Origin: Phytophthora quininea
Lineage: Eukaryota; Oomycota; Peronosporomycetes; Peronosporales; Peronosporaceae
NCBI GenBank assembly: GCA_011947345.1
Contig: JAAVTG010000087.1
Location: forward strand, 43,019-107,018
Direction of reading: 5' to 3'
Length of the DNA stretch: 64,000 bases
Shown here in pieces: positions 35,620-46,739 of the stretch. The translations under genes and the position numbers were made by a program. Below the pieces are notes generated by a model, which saw only the letters and a list, made by a program, of their open reading frames with translations, was not told the DNA's origin and searched no databases. Every line of letters starts with the position of its first letter. Positions within the stretch are counted from its first letter, which is position 1.

Positions 35620-37440
35620 TATGCACCACACCATCTGATTTGCAGTCACTCTACAGATCCTTCAACATCTTCTGATCAAGATGACTAACTCACCCTGATG
35701 ATCCAGCCGCATTATTGTTCATGGAACTGCATCACCGAGGGCACGCGCTTCCGGCAGCTATATCATGACGCACAGTGTATAGGGAGTGTGAGTGTGGTCG
35801 ACGACTTGCTTTTTCACACCAGGTGAGACGCAGATACACCCTGAAGTATTTACCTTGTGACGACCTTTCTGGGTGAAGGTAGCAGCTACAGCTGCGGATT
35901 GGCTCGACCCCAGTCGACGTTTCTGTAGTAACGTATATTTCTCTGCTATGGTGAGTGTGCTGTACTAATATTTAGATGGATGGAGGTGTATAAACGCCAG
36001 GAGCACAGTTGGTGGTGTGAGATATACAGCAACACCGCTCATGGACTTACGCGATGTGCTCATCCAGCTTTCCCTCCTTTTATGCATTTTGCCTAATAGG
36101 CTTCAGTGCTGTACCCGCTGCGAATGCCGACGATCCATGGGACTTGAGGAAGCTGAGCGTATTTTTTTCTGGGCTTCTTCTCCGAGGGTCAGCATCTCAT
36201 CTTTATATGAGAGATCATGTACCCTGGCGTGTACGTAAGTTCGTGCAGCCTTGTCGTTTTGGTAGCAGGCGAAGCATACACGCGTGGTTTGGCTGCAAAT
36301 CACTGGAACTAAGCTGCCACAAGGGACTGAGATCCCTTCTTCTTAGGGCGAATAACCTGCTGCACAAGATGCTGCGACATTCCAGACCGAGGTGGCGAAG
36401 TTAAGTGCACGGTCGTCTGCAGATTGTTGGCGGCTGTGCTGTGATTGGTAATCTCTGCAAGAGTGCGGAGTTGAGGCTCCATTGCAGATACGCGCTCTTC
36501 AAATCGTATGTTCTGCGGGATAAGTACGTCAATTTGCTAGAACTTTCGCTATAGTTGCTGGAGAAAGGAGCTGGTCTGGCCAGCTCCGTGCGCAGCCAAC
36601 TTAGTTTTCTCAGGCGGGGTGAAGGCACGGCAAACGGATCCGACTCGGTCATTGCGTGCTGTGAGATATCATGTTAGCATATCGGCGAGCCAACTCAAAG
36701 TCAGCATAATATACGCGTTATTCGAGACGAGGGAAGTCTGGGCGGTAATGAAGTAAGTGCAGTTGATTCAGCAACCAACAAGGAGGAAAGTATTGGCGAC
36801 GGTGAAGTGAGCGTTGGTGGTGGTGATTTGGGTGCTCAAGATACTCAAGATACTGTAGATCGTGAAGATAGCTATGTGGTTCATAGTCAAGTCACCAGCC
36901 GCCCAATTCATGGTATGTTTTTCTACAGTCCCTTTCTGCTTTGGCGAATCTATCCCATGGGGACTCAGAACTCGGGGTATACATCGAAAAGACAAAGTCT
37001 TGCTCTAAAGTAGAAAATAGCATAATTGCATGAGAGGTTACCCTTCTGACCTTCGTTCATTGTCAGGAATACCCCAAAGTGGTCCGTCACTGCAGCCAGA
37101 CACTTCCCCGTGGGATCTCCGCAAACAAGCTTGGACGACGTCAATGGGCACCTACTCTTCGTCCAGCATACGCTTTAACGCTAGCACCAGCTCTCTGCAT
37201 GATTGTCGGCACAAACACCGCAAGGCTTATCGTTGTGCTGTCTGTCTCATTTGCTGTTGCAAAGGTGCCGTGAATGGTTGACCGCCCGTGTCTTGCAGTT
37301 TATTCTAGAAATCACCTAAATGTCTGACCTGTGAACGTATTCTTCAAAGATTTTTGTGACTCAATTTCACTATTAGCATATACATATATTTCCAAAAGCT
37401 CCGACAAATATTGATCAGAACCTATCGGAATGATTGATGC
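35620..37440. other. Unassigned stretch
   Basis: The frames 36017-36404 and 36807-37281 are short. Two of them share a PWDLRK block (near 36140 and 37110), which hints at an internal repeat or related fragments. One frame (36054) starts with a hydrophobic segment like a signal peptide, but nothing downstream supports an effector call. Confidence 0.35.
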
Positions 37441-37445
37441 AGCGT

Positions 37446-37760
37446 GTACTGCGCATCACAGAGGAAGACGTAGGACTCTCCGAGTCAATACCTTCGGCTT
37501 CCAGCCTTCGATTCTATGCAAAGAATCAACTATAGCCCCGTAACTAGAAGTGACAGAGTCCCTAAAAAAGGACAACACTAATTAACTACAAAAATAGAAC
37601 TGAATTCAATTGTTATCTGACGTTGGTGTAAATGTATCGACTAAACTATGGGCCATATTTAATTTAAGAAGTATGCGAATGAGTGGTGGAGAACCAAATT
37701 GCTACACTATGGCTATATAGCCAGACGTTACCACATGGTTATGACTTACGTGTAAACCCA
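37446..37760 (-). repeat. LTR of Gypsy family 3, copy A
   Basis: Reverse-complement alike to 41850-42200, sharing blocks such as GAAGGCTGGAAGCC and the region around GTGGTGGAGA. It lies downstream (element orientation) of the integrase remnant at 37927-38880, so it is probably that element's 3' LTR. Diverged, hence old. Confidence 0.6.
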
Positions 37761-37926
37761 AAAGTCTACACACGGTGGAGACTTTTATGTAATCCCGTTA
37801 CATTTAGAGTTAGCAAGATCCTCTTTCACTCACGAGTTGGGCTCGTGGTCAACCCGGGAACTCCTTTACCCGTTTTACCTCGACACATATACGATCAGGA
37901 TTAGCCTATATTTTGTCCCAGCGAGC

Positions 37927-38880
37927 TTAAGTTTTACAGGGAACCCGCTGATCCTCTCCACCATGCGGAACGGGCCATCCCATTGGTGCGTGAGCTTGTG
38001 AGAGTACCTCTCCTTCGCGTGATCCAATTAAAGACGGATGATCCTTCCTCGATCTGATGGGGTCCTCGTTATTCAACTCTGCTCGACCTGAGATTGCCAA
38101 CTGAACTCGCTCATTAACCTGCCCCCGTGTCCCTGCTGATAGTAACACTGGATCGGATGCCACCACCGGCGTGGACTTTGATCCTGGGAGTGTCGCCTCC
38201 AATACAGATCGTAGATCTCAACCGTGCATCAAGTATAATGGATTTCTATCGCTGGTCCGATTGTAAGAGGTGTCGGCTGTAAAGGTCAGCCGCTCAGCAT
38301 AACGCATCCCAGTTCCTCTGATCGAGACCATGCGTTCCGCCGCTCCGTTGGCCTGGTACCAAAAGGCCATAGTGACGCTCTGCTTTTGGCCTAATTTCAT
38401 GATGAACACACGGTGGAAAGCAAGCATAAAATCCGACTCACGGCCTCGCTGTATCTAAAGGGTCAAAATAGACACTCTTCATAGGACTTTGCGATCCCCA
38501 ACAAACTCGCTTTTGCAATCACATAACTAGTAAACAAATTCACCCAGATCTGGAATCTCATGTTACCCTTGTATGATTCTGGGAGCGGGGAGATATGAAC
38601 CGTCGCTACGATCTGGAACCGATAAGGCGTTTGAACACTACCGGGCGTTTCACCTCGGATCGTCGGTCTTCCTTTGCCGGTCGCGCAACGTACACCACAC
38701 AATCACCCACATATCATTGGACACTGCGATACAGACAGCGCCAGTGAAACCAATCTCGTACCTTCTGGTACATTCGTTCAATCTTGTTGTAGCTGTCTTA
38801 GATTGACATGGTAGTGGTTCACCAGTAACATATCCTGCTGTAAAGTCTCCGGATAACCAATCTCATGAGATCATCTTGCT
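37927..38880 (-). pseudogene. Gypsy integrase remnant
   Basis: Three minus-strand frames read in order like a Gypsy integrase. From 38880 to 38463 come EIGYPETLQQDML and CGVRCATGKGRPTIRGETPG, the end of the zinc-binding region, then PYRFQIVATVHISPLPES, FQIWVNLFTSYVIAKAS and SYEEC. From 38427 comes GQKQSVTMAFWYQANGAAERM, carrying the last catalytic Glu, then SYNRTSDRNPLYLMHG. From 38202 comes LEATLPGSK-like sequence and REQVNERVQLAI. The first catalytic Asp reads as Val (VATVHI for VAMDHI) and the second region is deleted, so it is dead. Confidence 0.75.
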
Positions 38881-39649
38881 GCACGTTGGCCTTCGCGGTT
38901 GGAGAGCAAGAAAAACTAGACCATCACCATCCACCTCGTAGTCTGTAGCAATAAGCCCCTAAGAACGAGAGTGTTCTTGCATAAGATCTTGAACTTTATC
39001 AACCAACTAATGACTGTCAGGTTTGCTTCCGGTCTGGCACGAGATCTCGATGGGGATATCACCGAAGAGACTCAAGCCGTATAATCCTCAGCCGCACCGT
39101 CTGTTTTACCACCAGCACCCAAGCAATTCTATGTAACTGTGTCTGCATAATCACGTTGTTCTGCTATCATGACTCTGTGGCGAAGGTTGGTGACTTGTTT
39201 TGTCGCCCAGGGTATATACGTAGCTGCCGGAAGAGGTCTTCGAAGCGGAGCGAGAGACCTCAGACAGGACCACTTCCACGAAAACTCGCGAGAGCTCCTC
39301 TGGGATGGCGTGTGGTCCTTGTGCTAAATCCCCTTGAGGTTCGTTTTCACTCGTTTCGACCCGCCACCACCGTCTAGGCAAACATGTCTTGGAGGGTTGT
39401 GGGTTTTATGCGCCTTGTGTCGTTGCGTGTCTGTCCTTAGTCTCTTCCTCTTCGTTCGGACTTGGTCCTCGATTACCAGGAAGAGGAGGAACAGCGATGC
39501 AACCAGCAATATAGATAATAGTTCTTGACGCAACTTGAACATGCAGAGGTTCAGTATCCTTTACGGTGTCCAGAAACAGAGAGCAGCAGCGCCAACCACA
39601 GATGAGCGGTTGATCGTGAGGCGCTTGGCAGGGCCCCAGGTGTTCAGAC
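38881..39649. other. Unassigned stretch next to integrase remnant
   Basis: Minus frames at 39151-39542 may be further decayed Gypsy sequence. No motif was clear. Confidence 0.35.
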
Positions 39650-40335
39650 TGTGGTGTAGGAATTACTTCACTTGGCAACGTAGCCTTAATATAGTAGCCC
39701 CTGCCCACAACAACACGTCTCGCCCTCTTCTGAAGGTTCGACAAGAGTTGAGGCTTCGCCTGAAGGACGCCCAACTCGACTCACCCAAAGCCAGTCAAAC
39801 GCACCCTCCTGCGATGTTTCGGCCAACCAAACAGCGCCACTAGCCCCGAGCTTTGGCTAGGACTCTTAACACACAATAAACTCACTCAAACTCCGGGGTT
39901 CCTCTAAAGAGAGGAACCCACGCCTGGGGAAAGCGCTTCCGGAGCCGCCGCAGCAGAGCCACGACTGACAGGGGTTGGGCGGAGGCGAATAGGCTCTCCT
40001 TGGCAATATATCGGCTTAGCAAGAGCCGCGAATCAATCCCTTTCGGGCAACACACACTTCTTGCCCTTGACAACGAACGCTCGCATACACTGCCCACCGC
40101 GTTCGCCGAACTGGCATAATCCAAACCACACACACACACAAGTCTTACCTGTGGATGTCCAGGAGCTTGTGCGGCTTGAGTAGTCGGTGGAAAATACTGT
40201 TCTGTTTAGTGTGGCCTTTCGGCCTTATCGTTTCCTATATCTTTCAGTATGTCCTATATCTTTCAGTATGTCCTATATAAATATACAGTGAACGAAGATT
40301 CGTTTTAGATCTCGGCGACCCTCCGGGAAGATTCG
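39650..40335 (+). repeat. LTR of Gypsy family 2, copy B
   Basis: Same orientation as copy A (22743-23411), starting TGTGGTGTA, with the same conserved blocks and a (CA)n run at 40124-40141. Confidence 0.75.
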
Positions 40336-40620
40336 AACCGTCGCCGTCCACGGGAGTTGCGAAACTTCGCAGGCGCTTAAAATAGGATCATCCGACCTAA
40401 CATAGTCCGGCTTCGTCCTGAACTAGGCGTCATCTTAAATTCCAGGTCCGCGAGTCTAGCTTAGAGACGCATTGCCACTATATCCAGGGGTTCGTCAGCA
40501 TGGGTTTTGGCTCCGCTTCAGTATACCCTTAGCGCACCCAATACTATCTCTAGCACAGAGGACTTGCCGAGTTCAGGCGTAGTCACAGGTGCTTCACGTA
40601 GACCTTGAACCGGAGACTTT
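40336..40620 (+). pseudogene. Leader and gag start of family 2, truncated
   Basis: After the LTR, the leader (GAGTTGCGAAAC and following blocks) aligns with 23790-23930, and a short gag start follows an ATG at 40499. It then breaks down within about 120 bp. Confidence 0.5.
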
Positions 40621-41560
40621 CTGACTAGAAGTTGGCTACAAACTATTTATAGACCCCTCATCTAGTAACTTCACCCTTATCCGGCAAACCCAGCTACCCT
40701 TCACAGGATATGACTCTTCGAAAGATCTCTGTCTAATTCCCAATTGGTACCATATTTCTGACACAATCCATCGTGACAGCAGCATCCGCTTTTGGTCCAA
40801 TCAGATCTCTTGATAGTAAAATGTTGGCTAACCACCGCGCATGTTATTTGCTTACCATTGGCGCGGCCCCAGAAGTATCGCTGACACCCAAAAACAACGA
40901 TATGGATCGTCACAATCCGCACTGCCGTCGGAGTGCACCAGTTGCCAAGATGTCTACATTACCCATTCAGTCGCGCTTCACGTGTGAGAGATTGTGAGCT
41001 GGACAATACTTTAGTCGTTTCAGTACGTTGTGCTTCAGCAACGTCAACCCAGGAGCCTTACAAGCAATCTCGCCTCGAACTTGCCGGACCACGAGACTGG
41101 AGTTTCAACATACCACCAATCGACTAGTCGGCACGTTGTCCAGTAGATCCAGGCTCAATAGAATATCGTTGTATACTGCCTCGTTCACAGTCAACCCTTC
41201 CGTGTGACCAGATCTGACACTCAACAGACTCCACTCTGGTAGTTTCCCGAGGATCGCACTGCACGCTCCTCCACCACGTCTGACTCGGGCCGATCCGTCA
41301 GAGCTCACGACCAGAAGTTCTTCGCCTTCGTCAAAAGCAGAAATCGGAGGCTAGATCTGGTGTCGAGGTTCTTTCTGCGAATCAATCTTTACCAATGGTT
41401 ATCCACCTTGGGACAAGGCGTAACAGAGGCTGCACTCTCCCTAAATATCTCGAATTTGTCTTTGGTACATTTTGAAATCTCAAATGTCCACGGCGATAGC
41501 AGAGCCGACCGTTGCCCCAGTCTTCCTTGGTGACCACCGGATTTGAGTTGCCGCACCAGA
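40621..41560. other. Unassigned stretch
   Basis: Short frames only (for example 40701-40922 minus, 40773-40997 plus); nothing recognised. Confidence 0.35.
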
Positions 41561-41689
41561 GTCAAATGTCGAATCAACACCTTGAGTGAGTCCTTAACAG
41601 CACCAAGATTTGGCCATCTGCCTGGGGCCGGCTTGAAGTCGCGCACGAGCGCTGGGAAACTGAGGACAGCCTGGCGGGGAGGCCTGCAA

Positions 41690-41849
41690 GTAACTGACAC
41701 CTGAGGAAGGTGAAGAATGGGCTCGTCGAGCCAACGGCGCCCTCGTTGAGGCGTAGCGAATAGCTGAAGTCTCTAAGAGACGCGACCTTGACAAGGCAGT
41801 TATGGATCCGGTGTATCCACTGTTTAAAGGGGAAGGTGTAATGGTGTTA
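41690..41849 (+). pseudogene. Possible C-terminal tail of a Gypsy polyprotein
   Basis: The plus strand reads EEGEEWARRANGALVEA, a stop, then RIAEVSKRRDLDKAVMDP and VYPLFKGEG directly before the family 3 LTR. This charged tail before an LTR is what the end of an oomycete Gypsy polyprotein can look like. Low certainty. Confidence 0.35.
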
Positions 41850-42200
41850 CACGAAAGTCATAACCGTGCGTTTACTTTGGAGGTTACACAAAACTCTTAA
41901 CCGCGTGTAGAGTTTCGACTCTGTAACCATGGGCTCTCCACCACTCATTTACATATGTCTTAGATGAACTATGCCCCATAGTGTAGTCGATACATTTACA
42001 CCAAGGTCAGATAATCAGTACGATTCAGTTCTGTTTTTGCAGTTAATTAGTGTTGTCCTTGATTAAGGGACACTGACTTTGCGAGTCCTAGTTACGGGAC
42101 TGTACTTGGTTCTTGTATAAAACCGAAGGCTGGAAGCCTAAGACACTGACTCGTGGAATCGTACGTCTTCCTCTGTGCATGTGCACTGCCACGCAGCCCG
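41850..42200 (+). repeat. LTR of Gypsy family 3, copy B
   Basis: Inverted relative to 37446-37760. It has a TATAAAA at about 42115 followed by the shared GAAGGCTGGAAGCC block. It marks the right edge of the repeat-rich block. Confidence 0.6.
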
Positions 42201-42429
42201 CTACAAAAGGTGCGCAAGAATCGTTCGCCAGAGCCACCATGATGCATTGTAAATCTGGCGGAGAATAAGCGCTTTCTCTAGCTCACGGCAGCAATGTGGA
42301 TGGATACAAATAAGATTTTGCAGCCTAGGAATACATAATCTAGATAATTAAAACTTGGAATCTAGGCTTATAGAACCTATTTTTATAGTATCCCCCTCAG
42401 ATCCCAAGTAAAAAGAGACTGCGTGGACC

Positions 42430-42961
42430 ATGAAGCTCGTTCGGTGCGTGTGCATGCTGCTTGGGCGTTCCCTGGACGTGCGCCTCAGCTGACGTTTGCC
42501 AGCTTCGCTTGATGTACTGCTGCGCATGCAGGTTCTTGATGAAGTTGTCGAATGAGACGGTCACGATCGAGCTCAAGAATGGAACGATCGTCCACGGCAC
42601 AATCACTGGTGCGGGCGGAGGCTTCAGACATTGCTATTGAGTCCGATTTGGTATGCTAATACTAACGGCTCTGTACCGGGTCTTCTTCTCTGGTTTCTGC
42701 TGCTGATCTGCAGGCGTGGACATCAGCATGAACACACACTTGAAGGCCGTCAAGATGACTGTCAAGGGCAAGAACCCCGTGAGCCTGGACTCGCTCAGTA
42801 TCCGCGGCAATAACATCCGCTACTATATATTGCCGGACTCGCTGAACCTGGACACGCTGCTGATTGACGACACACCGCGCGAGAAGGTGAAGGCAGGCGC
42901 GCCGGCAGGAAGCGGAAGGGGTCGTGGTCGCGGCCGGGGCCGGGGACGCGGGCGAGCGTAA
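42430..42961 (+). CDS. SNRPD1: Small nuclear ribonucleoprotein Sm D1
   Basis: Three exons (42430-42443, 42532-42608, 42714-42961) join in frame to 112 residues, with GT-AG introns of 88 and 105 bp. SmD1 is part of the heptameric Sm ring around spliceosomal U snRNAs. The protein starts [20 protein letters not shown] (Sm1 motif), has [14 protein letters not shown], then [16 protein letters not shown] (Sm2 motif). It ends in an RG-repeat tail, the site of arginine methylation in homologues. Length matches animal and plant SmD1 (about 115-119). The first exon holds under five codons, so it is easily missed by gene finders. Confidence 0.95.
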
Positions 42962-43332
42962 TAGTTCCGTCGTAAAGAAGCCTTGTCTGCTCAAGACGCG
43001 ATCGTGGAGTCGGACTGAAGAAAAGTGGCAGGCGATCTTGCTGGAGATGACAAGCAGAATGGTTGGCACTAGAATTCCACTCGCAGTGCAGTGCGGATAG
43101 GCATTTCTTCTTCCTAAGTTAAGTACTCCAGTTGAGAGCTGTGCGGTTGGAGTCAACCAAGAGTGAGCAGGCAGCAGACGGAGACAACTCCTTTCGTTAA
43201 CCCAAGCAACCACGGCCTATTTTCTCGTGCATCATGTCGTCGCTCTTCCTTGGAACCAGGTCCAACCAAAGCTGCAGTACTAGCACTGCTCGAACTTAGT
43301 GTAGCTCATACAAACCCCCAGTCAAACCGAAG

Positions 43333-44439
43333 ATGCCACAGGACAACAAGCGCAAGGCCGAGAGCTCCGCCGAGGACGCTGCCGACCTCGACGCCAGCAA
43401 CTTTCTAGAGGACGCGCAGCGCTCTGTTGACTTCCTCTTCTCGTCCGTGGTCGTGCTTCCTGGCGATGATGTGACGGCCACGCTTACCAAGACCACACGA
43501 CGAGTCAAACTCGGTGTGTGCGCTGAGCTGGACAAATTGCTGGGTCATCACTGACTGGTTCTCGTGTTCGATTAGGCGCTGGCCTGAAGCAGCTCGCAGA
43601 CGAGCGAATTATCGCTACAAACTCCGGCGTCCTGCGCTATCGCCCAGCCAACCGCTACTGGGTCGAGTTCAACCACAAGCGCGTACGTGGAAGACAACAA
43701 TTGCTGTTAGTTTGCGGCTTCTTTCGTGTATTCATTTTGTGTGCATGTGTTGGGCAATGCGTTGATCTGCAGTACGTCGCATCGATGGATGACGGCGTGA
43801 TTGGCATTGTGACGGACCGCAACGCGGAGTTCTACCGCGTGAACATTGGAGCTGCGTACGTGCCATATTTTGCATTCATTGCAGCAGCCACTGGCACTGA
43901 CTGACCTTGCCTATGATCGCGCAGTGCAAGTGCGACGTTGGGAACTCTGGCGTTTGATGGCGCAACGAAGCGGAATCGGCCGAGTCTACGACTGGGATCC
44001 CTGGTGTACGCTCGGGTGTGCAAGACGAACCCAGACGTGGAACCTGAAATCACTTGCGAAGGTAATTCACACGCTAATTGGAAAATGCGTGCAGCAAAAC
44101 TAAACTGTGCCTTGGATCGTAGCCCCGCCAAGTGTGACCAAGAAGGACTGGATGACTGGCTTGGCAATTTACGGCGAGCTGAATGATGGCTACGTGTTCA
44201 AGACTTCGATTGGCCTGGCCAAATCGCTCCTACGTGATGATTGCCAGGTGCTCGCATCATTAGGGAAGAAGCTGCCGTTCGAAGTGGCAGTGGGCGTCAA
44301 TGGTGTTGTGTGGGTGAACGCCAAGTCGACGAAGAATATCGCGATCATTGCCAACGCCATCATGAACTCCGAGACGATGACCCCGAGCGAGGTCAACGCT
44401 ATGGTCTCTCGGCTTCTGGAAGAGGCCGAAGACGCTTAA
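43333..44439 (+). CDS. RRP40: Exosome complex component RRP40 (EXOSC3)
   Basis: Five exons (43333-43513, 43576-43682, 43773-43855, 43925-44061, 44123-44439) join in frame to 274 residues; the introns are 61-90 bp with GT-AG ends. RRP40 is one of the S1/KH cap proteins of the RNA exosome that process and degrade RNA. Recognised blocks are VLPGDDVTATL in the N-terminal domain, DGVIGIVTDRN in the S1 domain, LAFDGATKRNRP, LVYARV and a C-terminal KH region with LGKKLPFEVAVGVNGVVWV. An N-terminal extension of about 35 acidic residues is present. It lies 371 bp after SmD1 and 168 bp before the EF-hand gene, same strand. Confidence 0.93.
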
Positions 44440-44607
44440 ATAGAGATGCATGCACACCGCGTTGCAGTTCTTCCTCGTCGTTATTAGCATCGGAGCGACC
44501 ACCAACAAACTTAGCGTCGAGTTATTTATGCTGAAGCTTATCCTTGGGCACGAGTTGCTAGCACACGTCAAATTGGCAGCGTGACACGAAGGCTCGGGTT
44601 TGCAACC

Positions 44608-45321
44608 ATGATGTCTGCCAATGACGACGCGAAAGGCATGATCGCCCAAGAGGAGCGCGAGCTGCGGCGCGTGTTCGACCATCTCAGCTCGTACCGTCAG
44701 AAAAAGAAATTGGCGCACTCGATGAACGACTGCAAGGAGCGCCGCCAGCGACTGGAGTCCGGCAAGAACAACCCAGAGGTGTCGGCGCTGCTCAACGAGC
44801 AAGGCGCCAAGATGTCGCGCGAAGAGATCGAGGACGAGCTGCGCAAGGTGGAGCTGACGCTGGACAAGGCCGCCGCCGACCTTGCCACTCTGCAGAACGG
44901 CAACTCCCACAGCCGCGTCGTCAAGAACGAGGATCTCTACGAGGCGATCAAGGCGCTCGGCAAAGTTTGCTCCAAGAAGGAGATCAGCGATATGATCTGG
45001 GAGGCCGACGAGAACCTGGACGGCGTCGTGGACTGGGACGAGCTGCGCGCCATGTTCAACCGCAACCTGCTGGACCGGACGGAGCTGGAGCCGGCCAACC
45101 TCTTCAACGTCGTGCAGTTCATGACGTACGACAAGAAGAACTGCGGGGTCATCACAGCCGACGACACCATGGCCATTCTGTTTGCGCGCTACGGCCAGTC
45201 GCAGCTTGAGATGCGCATGAAGCAGCTCTTTGGCGACAGCGACGAGCTCCGGTTCGTAGACTACCTGGAGCGGGTCGGCAAGCAACGCCGCTCGAACGTC
45301 GAGGCGCGCGCGAAGGCGTAA
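44608..45321 (+). CDS. EF-hand calcium-binding protein
   Basis: Single exon of 237 residues from the first ATG at 44608 (ATG ATG); an upstream in-frame GTG at 44581 is not needed. The first third is charged and coiled-coil-prone (residues about 10-90). A canonical EF-hand loop, DENLDGVVDWDE, lies near residues 132-143, with ligands at positions 1, 3, 5, 9 and 12. A second, degenerate loop (DKKNCGVITADD, Cys in place of a ligand) follows about 40 residues later. Calcium-sensing is inferred. Coiled coil plus EF-hand pairs are common in flagellar and cytoskeletal proteins, but no specific family was recognised. Confidence 0.8.
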   Translation: MMSANDDAKGMIAQEERELRRVFDHLSSYRQKKKLAHSMNDCKERRQRLESGKNNPEVSALLNEQGAKMSREEIEDELRKVELTLDKAAADLATLQNGNSHSRVVKNEDLYEAIKALGKVCSKKEISDMIWEADENLDGVVDWDELRAMFNRNLLDRTELEPANLFNVVQFMTYDKKNCGVITADDTMAILFARYGQSQLEMRMKQLFGDSDELRFVDYLERVGKQRRSNVEARAKA

Positions 45322-45531
45322 GCGGAAGTGAATACTAGAAAGCCACTCCAACACCAAGCCTAGTACTCCACAAGAAATGTTTGCTCTCTTTGCTTTAGTC
45401 TCCGTCCCAATGCTCGGTCCGCACGCCCTCGCGGCGTTCATTCTTGCCGCCAACGAGACGATGTGCACTACCAGAATCCATCGGTCGGCCGGTTCTTGAT
45501 GTAGTGAGTGGAACAACACCTCGACCGTCGT

Positions 45532-46383
45532 CTAACCGAGCGTGAGACCAAGCCCGAACTTGTGCGAGTCGCCCTCGAAGTTCTTGGCATCCACGTGCAC
45601 GCTGGTGGTCAGTGTCACGTACGGGCGCACCTTCTGGATGGAGGCCAGCGACAGGAAGCCCTCCGAGTCGATCTTGCCGCAGTAGGTGGTGTCAGCGTCG
45701 GCCTTGTACCGGCCGCCCACGACCAGCGTGTTGGAGGCCGACTTGAGGTCGTAGTCCAGCACGGCGGCGTACACGGTGTTGTGCGACAGGTGGTGGTGGA
45801 ACGAGGCCTGCAGCGCGGCAAAGTTCTTCTTGGTCACGAGGGCCGTGACGAAGTCGCCGCCCGTGAAGCTCGCGCCCACGTTGTGCTGCACGATGGCCGA
45901 CTTGTCGACGTTGAAGGCGGTCTGGCCGCCCACGGCGACGCCGCCCTGGGCCAGCACGGCCGAGGCCGAGACCGTGTTGGACACGAAGTCGGCCTCCGAG
46001 TTGACGGCCAGGTTGGCCTGCTTGTACTCGGCGCCCAGCACGCCCACCTGCCGGGCGCTCGTGTTCTTGGCCACCGAGCCGTCCTCGAGCTTGAAGGTGA
46101 GCTTGAGGCCCTTGGTCAGCACGTTGGGCAGCTCGGCCTCCGTGACCACGCGGCCCTGGGTGGTGATCTGCAGCTTCTTGAAGACGACGCCGCTGGACTG
46201 GTGCGTGAAGCCGCCCGAGACCTTGGCCAGGATGGCCTTGTTGGCGCTCAGCGCGCCCTCGGTGGTGAACGACACGCCGTTGGACGCCTTGCTCTTGATC
46301 TTGAGCTTGCGCGAGAAGTCGTAGTCGTCCTTCAGCACGCTCTCGGCCGTCTTGGCCAGGTCCTTGAATAGCACGGCCGGCAT
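45532..46383 (-). CDS. VDAC: Mitochondrial porin VDAC, copy 1
   Basis: Intronless, 283 residues, exactly the usual VDAC length. VDACs form the main beta-barrel pore of the mitochondrial outer membrane for metabolites and ATP/ADP. The sequence has the N-terminal helix region (VLFKDLAKTAESVLKDDYDF), SGVVFKKLQ, the TKGLKLTFK strand containing the conserved GLK, and ends with the porin tail DSHKFGLGLTLG. The ATG at 46383 is preferred over upstream in-frame codons because both VDAC copies align from here. A candidate oomycete initiator element lies about 40 bp upstream. It is paired head-to-head, 5.3 kb apart, with the copy at 51636. Confidence 0.95.
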   Translation of the reverse strand: MPAVLFKDLAKTAESVLKDDYDFSRKLKIKSKASNGVSFTTEGALSANKAILAKVSGGFTHQSSGVVFKKLQITTQGRVVTEAELPNVLTKGLKLTFKLEDGSVAKNTSARQVGVLGAEYKQANLAVNSEADFVSNTVSASAVLAQGGVAVGGQTAFNVDKSAIVQHNVGASFTGGDFVTALVTKKNFAALQASFHHHLSHNTVYAAVLDYDLKSASNTLVVGGRYKADADTTYCGKIDSEGFLSLASIQKVRPYVTLTTSVHVDAKNFEGDSHKFGLGLTLG

Positions 46384-46420
46384 CTTGCTCGCTCTTCTCT
46401 GCTGCGCGGGGCGGGGGCTT

Positions 46421-46434
46421 CCGAAATGAAGCGC
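46421..46434 (-). promoter_or_regulatory. Candidate oomycete initiator-type core promoter of VDAC copy 1
   Basis: The minus strand reads GCGCTTCATTTCGG, 38-51 bp upstream of the ATG, resembling the oomycete core promoter consensus centred on GCTCATTYY. Inferred from pattern and position only. Confidence 0.4.
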
Positions 46435-46739
46435 TAGCCGCACAATTCGGCCCCTCCCCGAGAAAGTCGATGCCAGCGCTGAGATCGGTTTTCGCGGGGG
46501 TCCGACCCTGTGGACTTTGCGCGCGACCCTGTGGACTCGCAGCGCGACGCGGCTAGCATGTTGCAGAGGCACTGCTTGGAGACAACGAGTGCCATGGAGA
46601 TGGCGGTGCCCGCGGCACGAGAGCACCGCTCACCCACGGCGTGTACTCTGGCGAGTACCCCGCGCACTGGGGCGAATTGTTCCGGCTGCTGAGCTTGCCC
46701 GCCGAGCGTCACGAGCTTAGCGACTGTCTTGGAGAGTTC

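Noticed and set aside
36054..36404. Possible secreted effector with a signal-peptide-like start
   Set aside because: No RxLR, LFLAK or similar motif follows and the downstream sequence looks random.
40060..40145. CA-repeat as possible regulatory or telomere-like sequence
   Set aside because: It is a short microsatellite inside the family 2 LTR.
23100..40400. tRNA genes, because GATTCGAACC-like B-box motifs occur
   Set aside because: The motifs lie in LTR ends, and no cloverleaf or A box was found around them.
44260..45519. 419-codon minus-strand open frame over the EF-hand and RRP40 genes
   Set aside because: It runs antisense to two recognised genes and has a repetitive His/Leu composition typical of shadow frames.
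45508..46371. 287-codon plus-strand frame opposite VDAC copy 1, and 51618-52454 opposite copy 2
   Set aside because: Both are mirror frames of VDAC codon usage, not genes.
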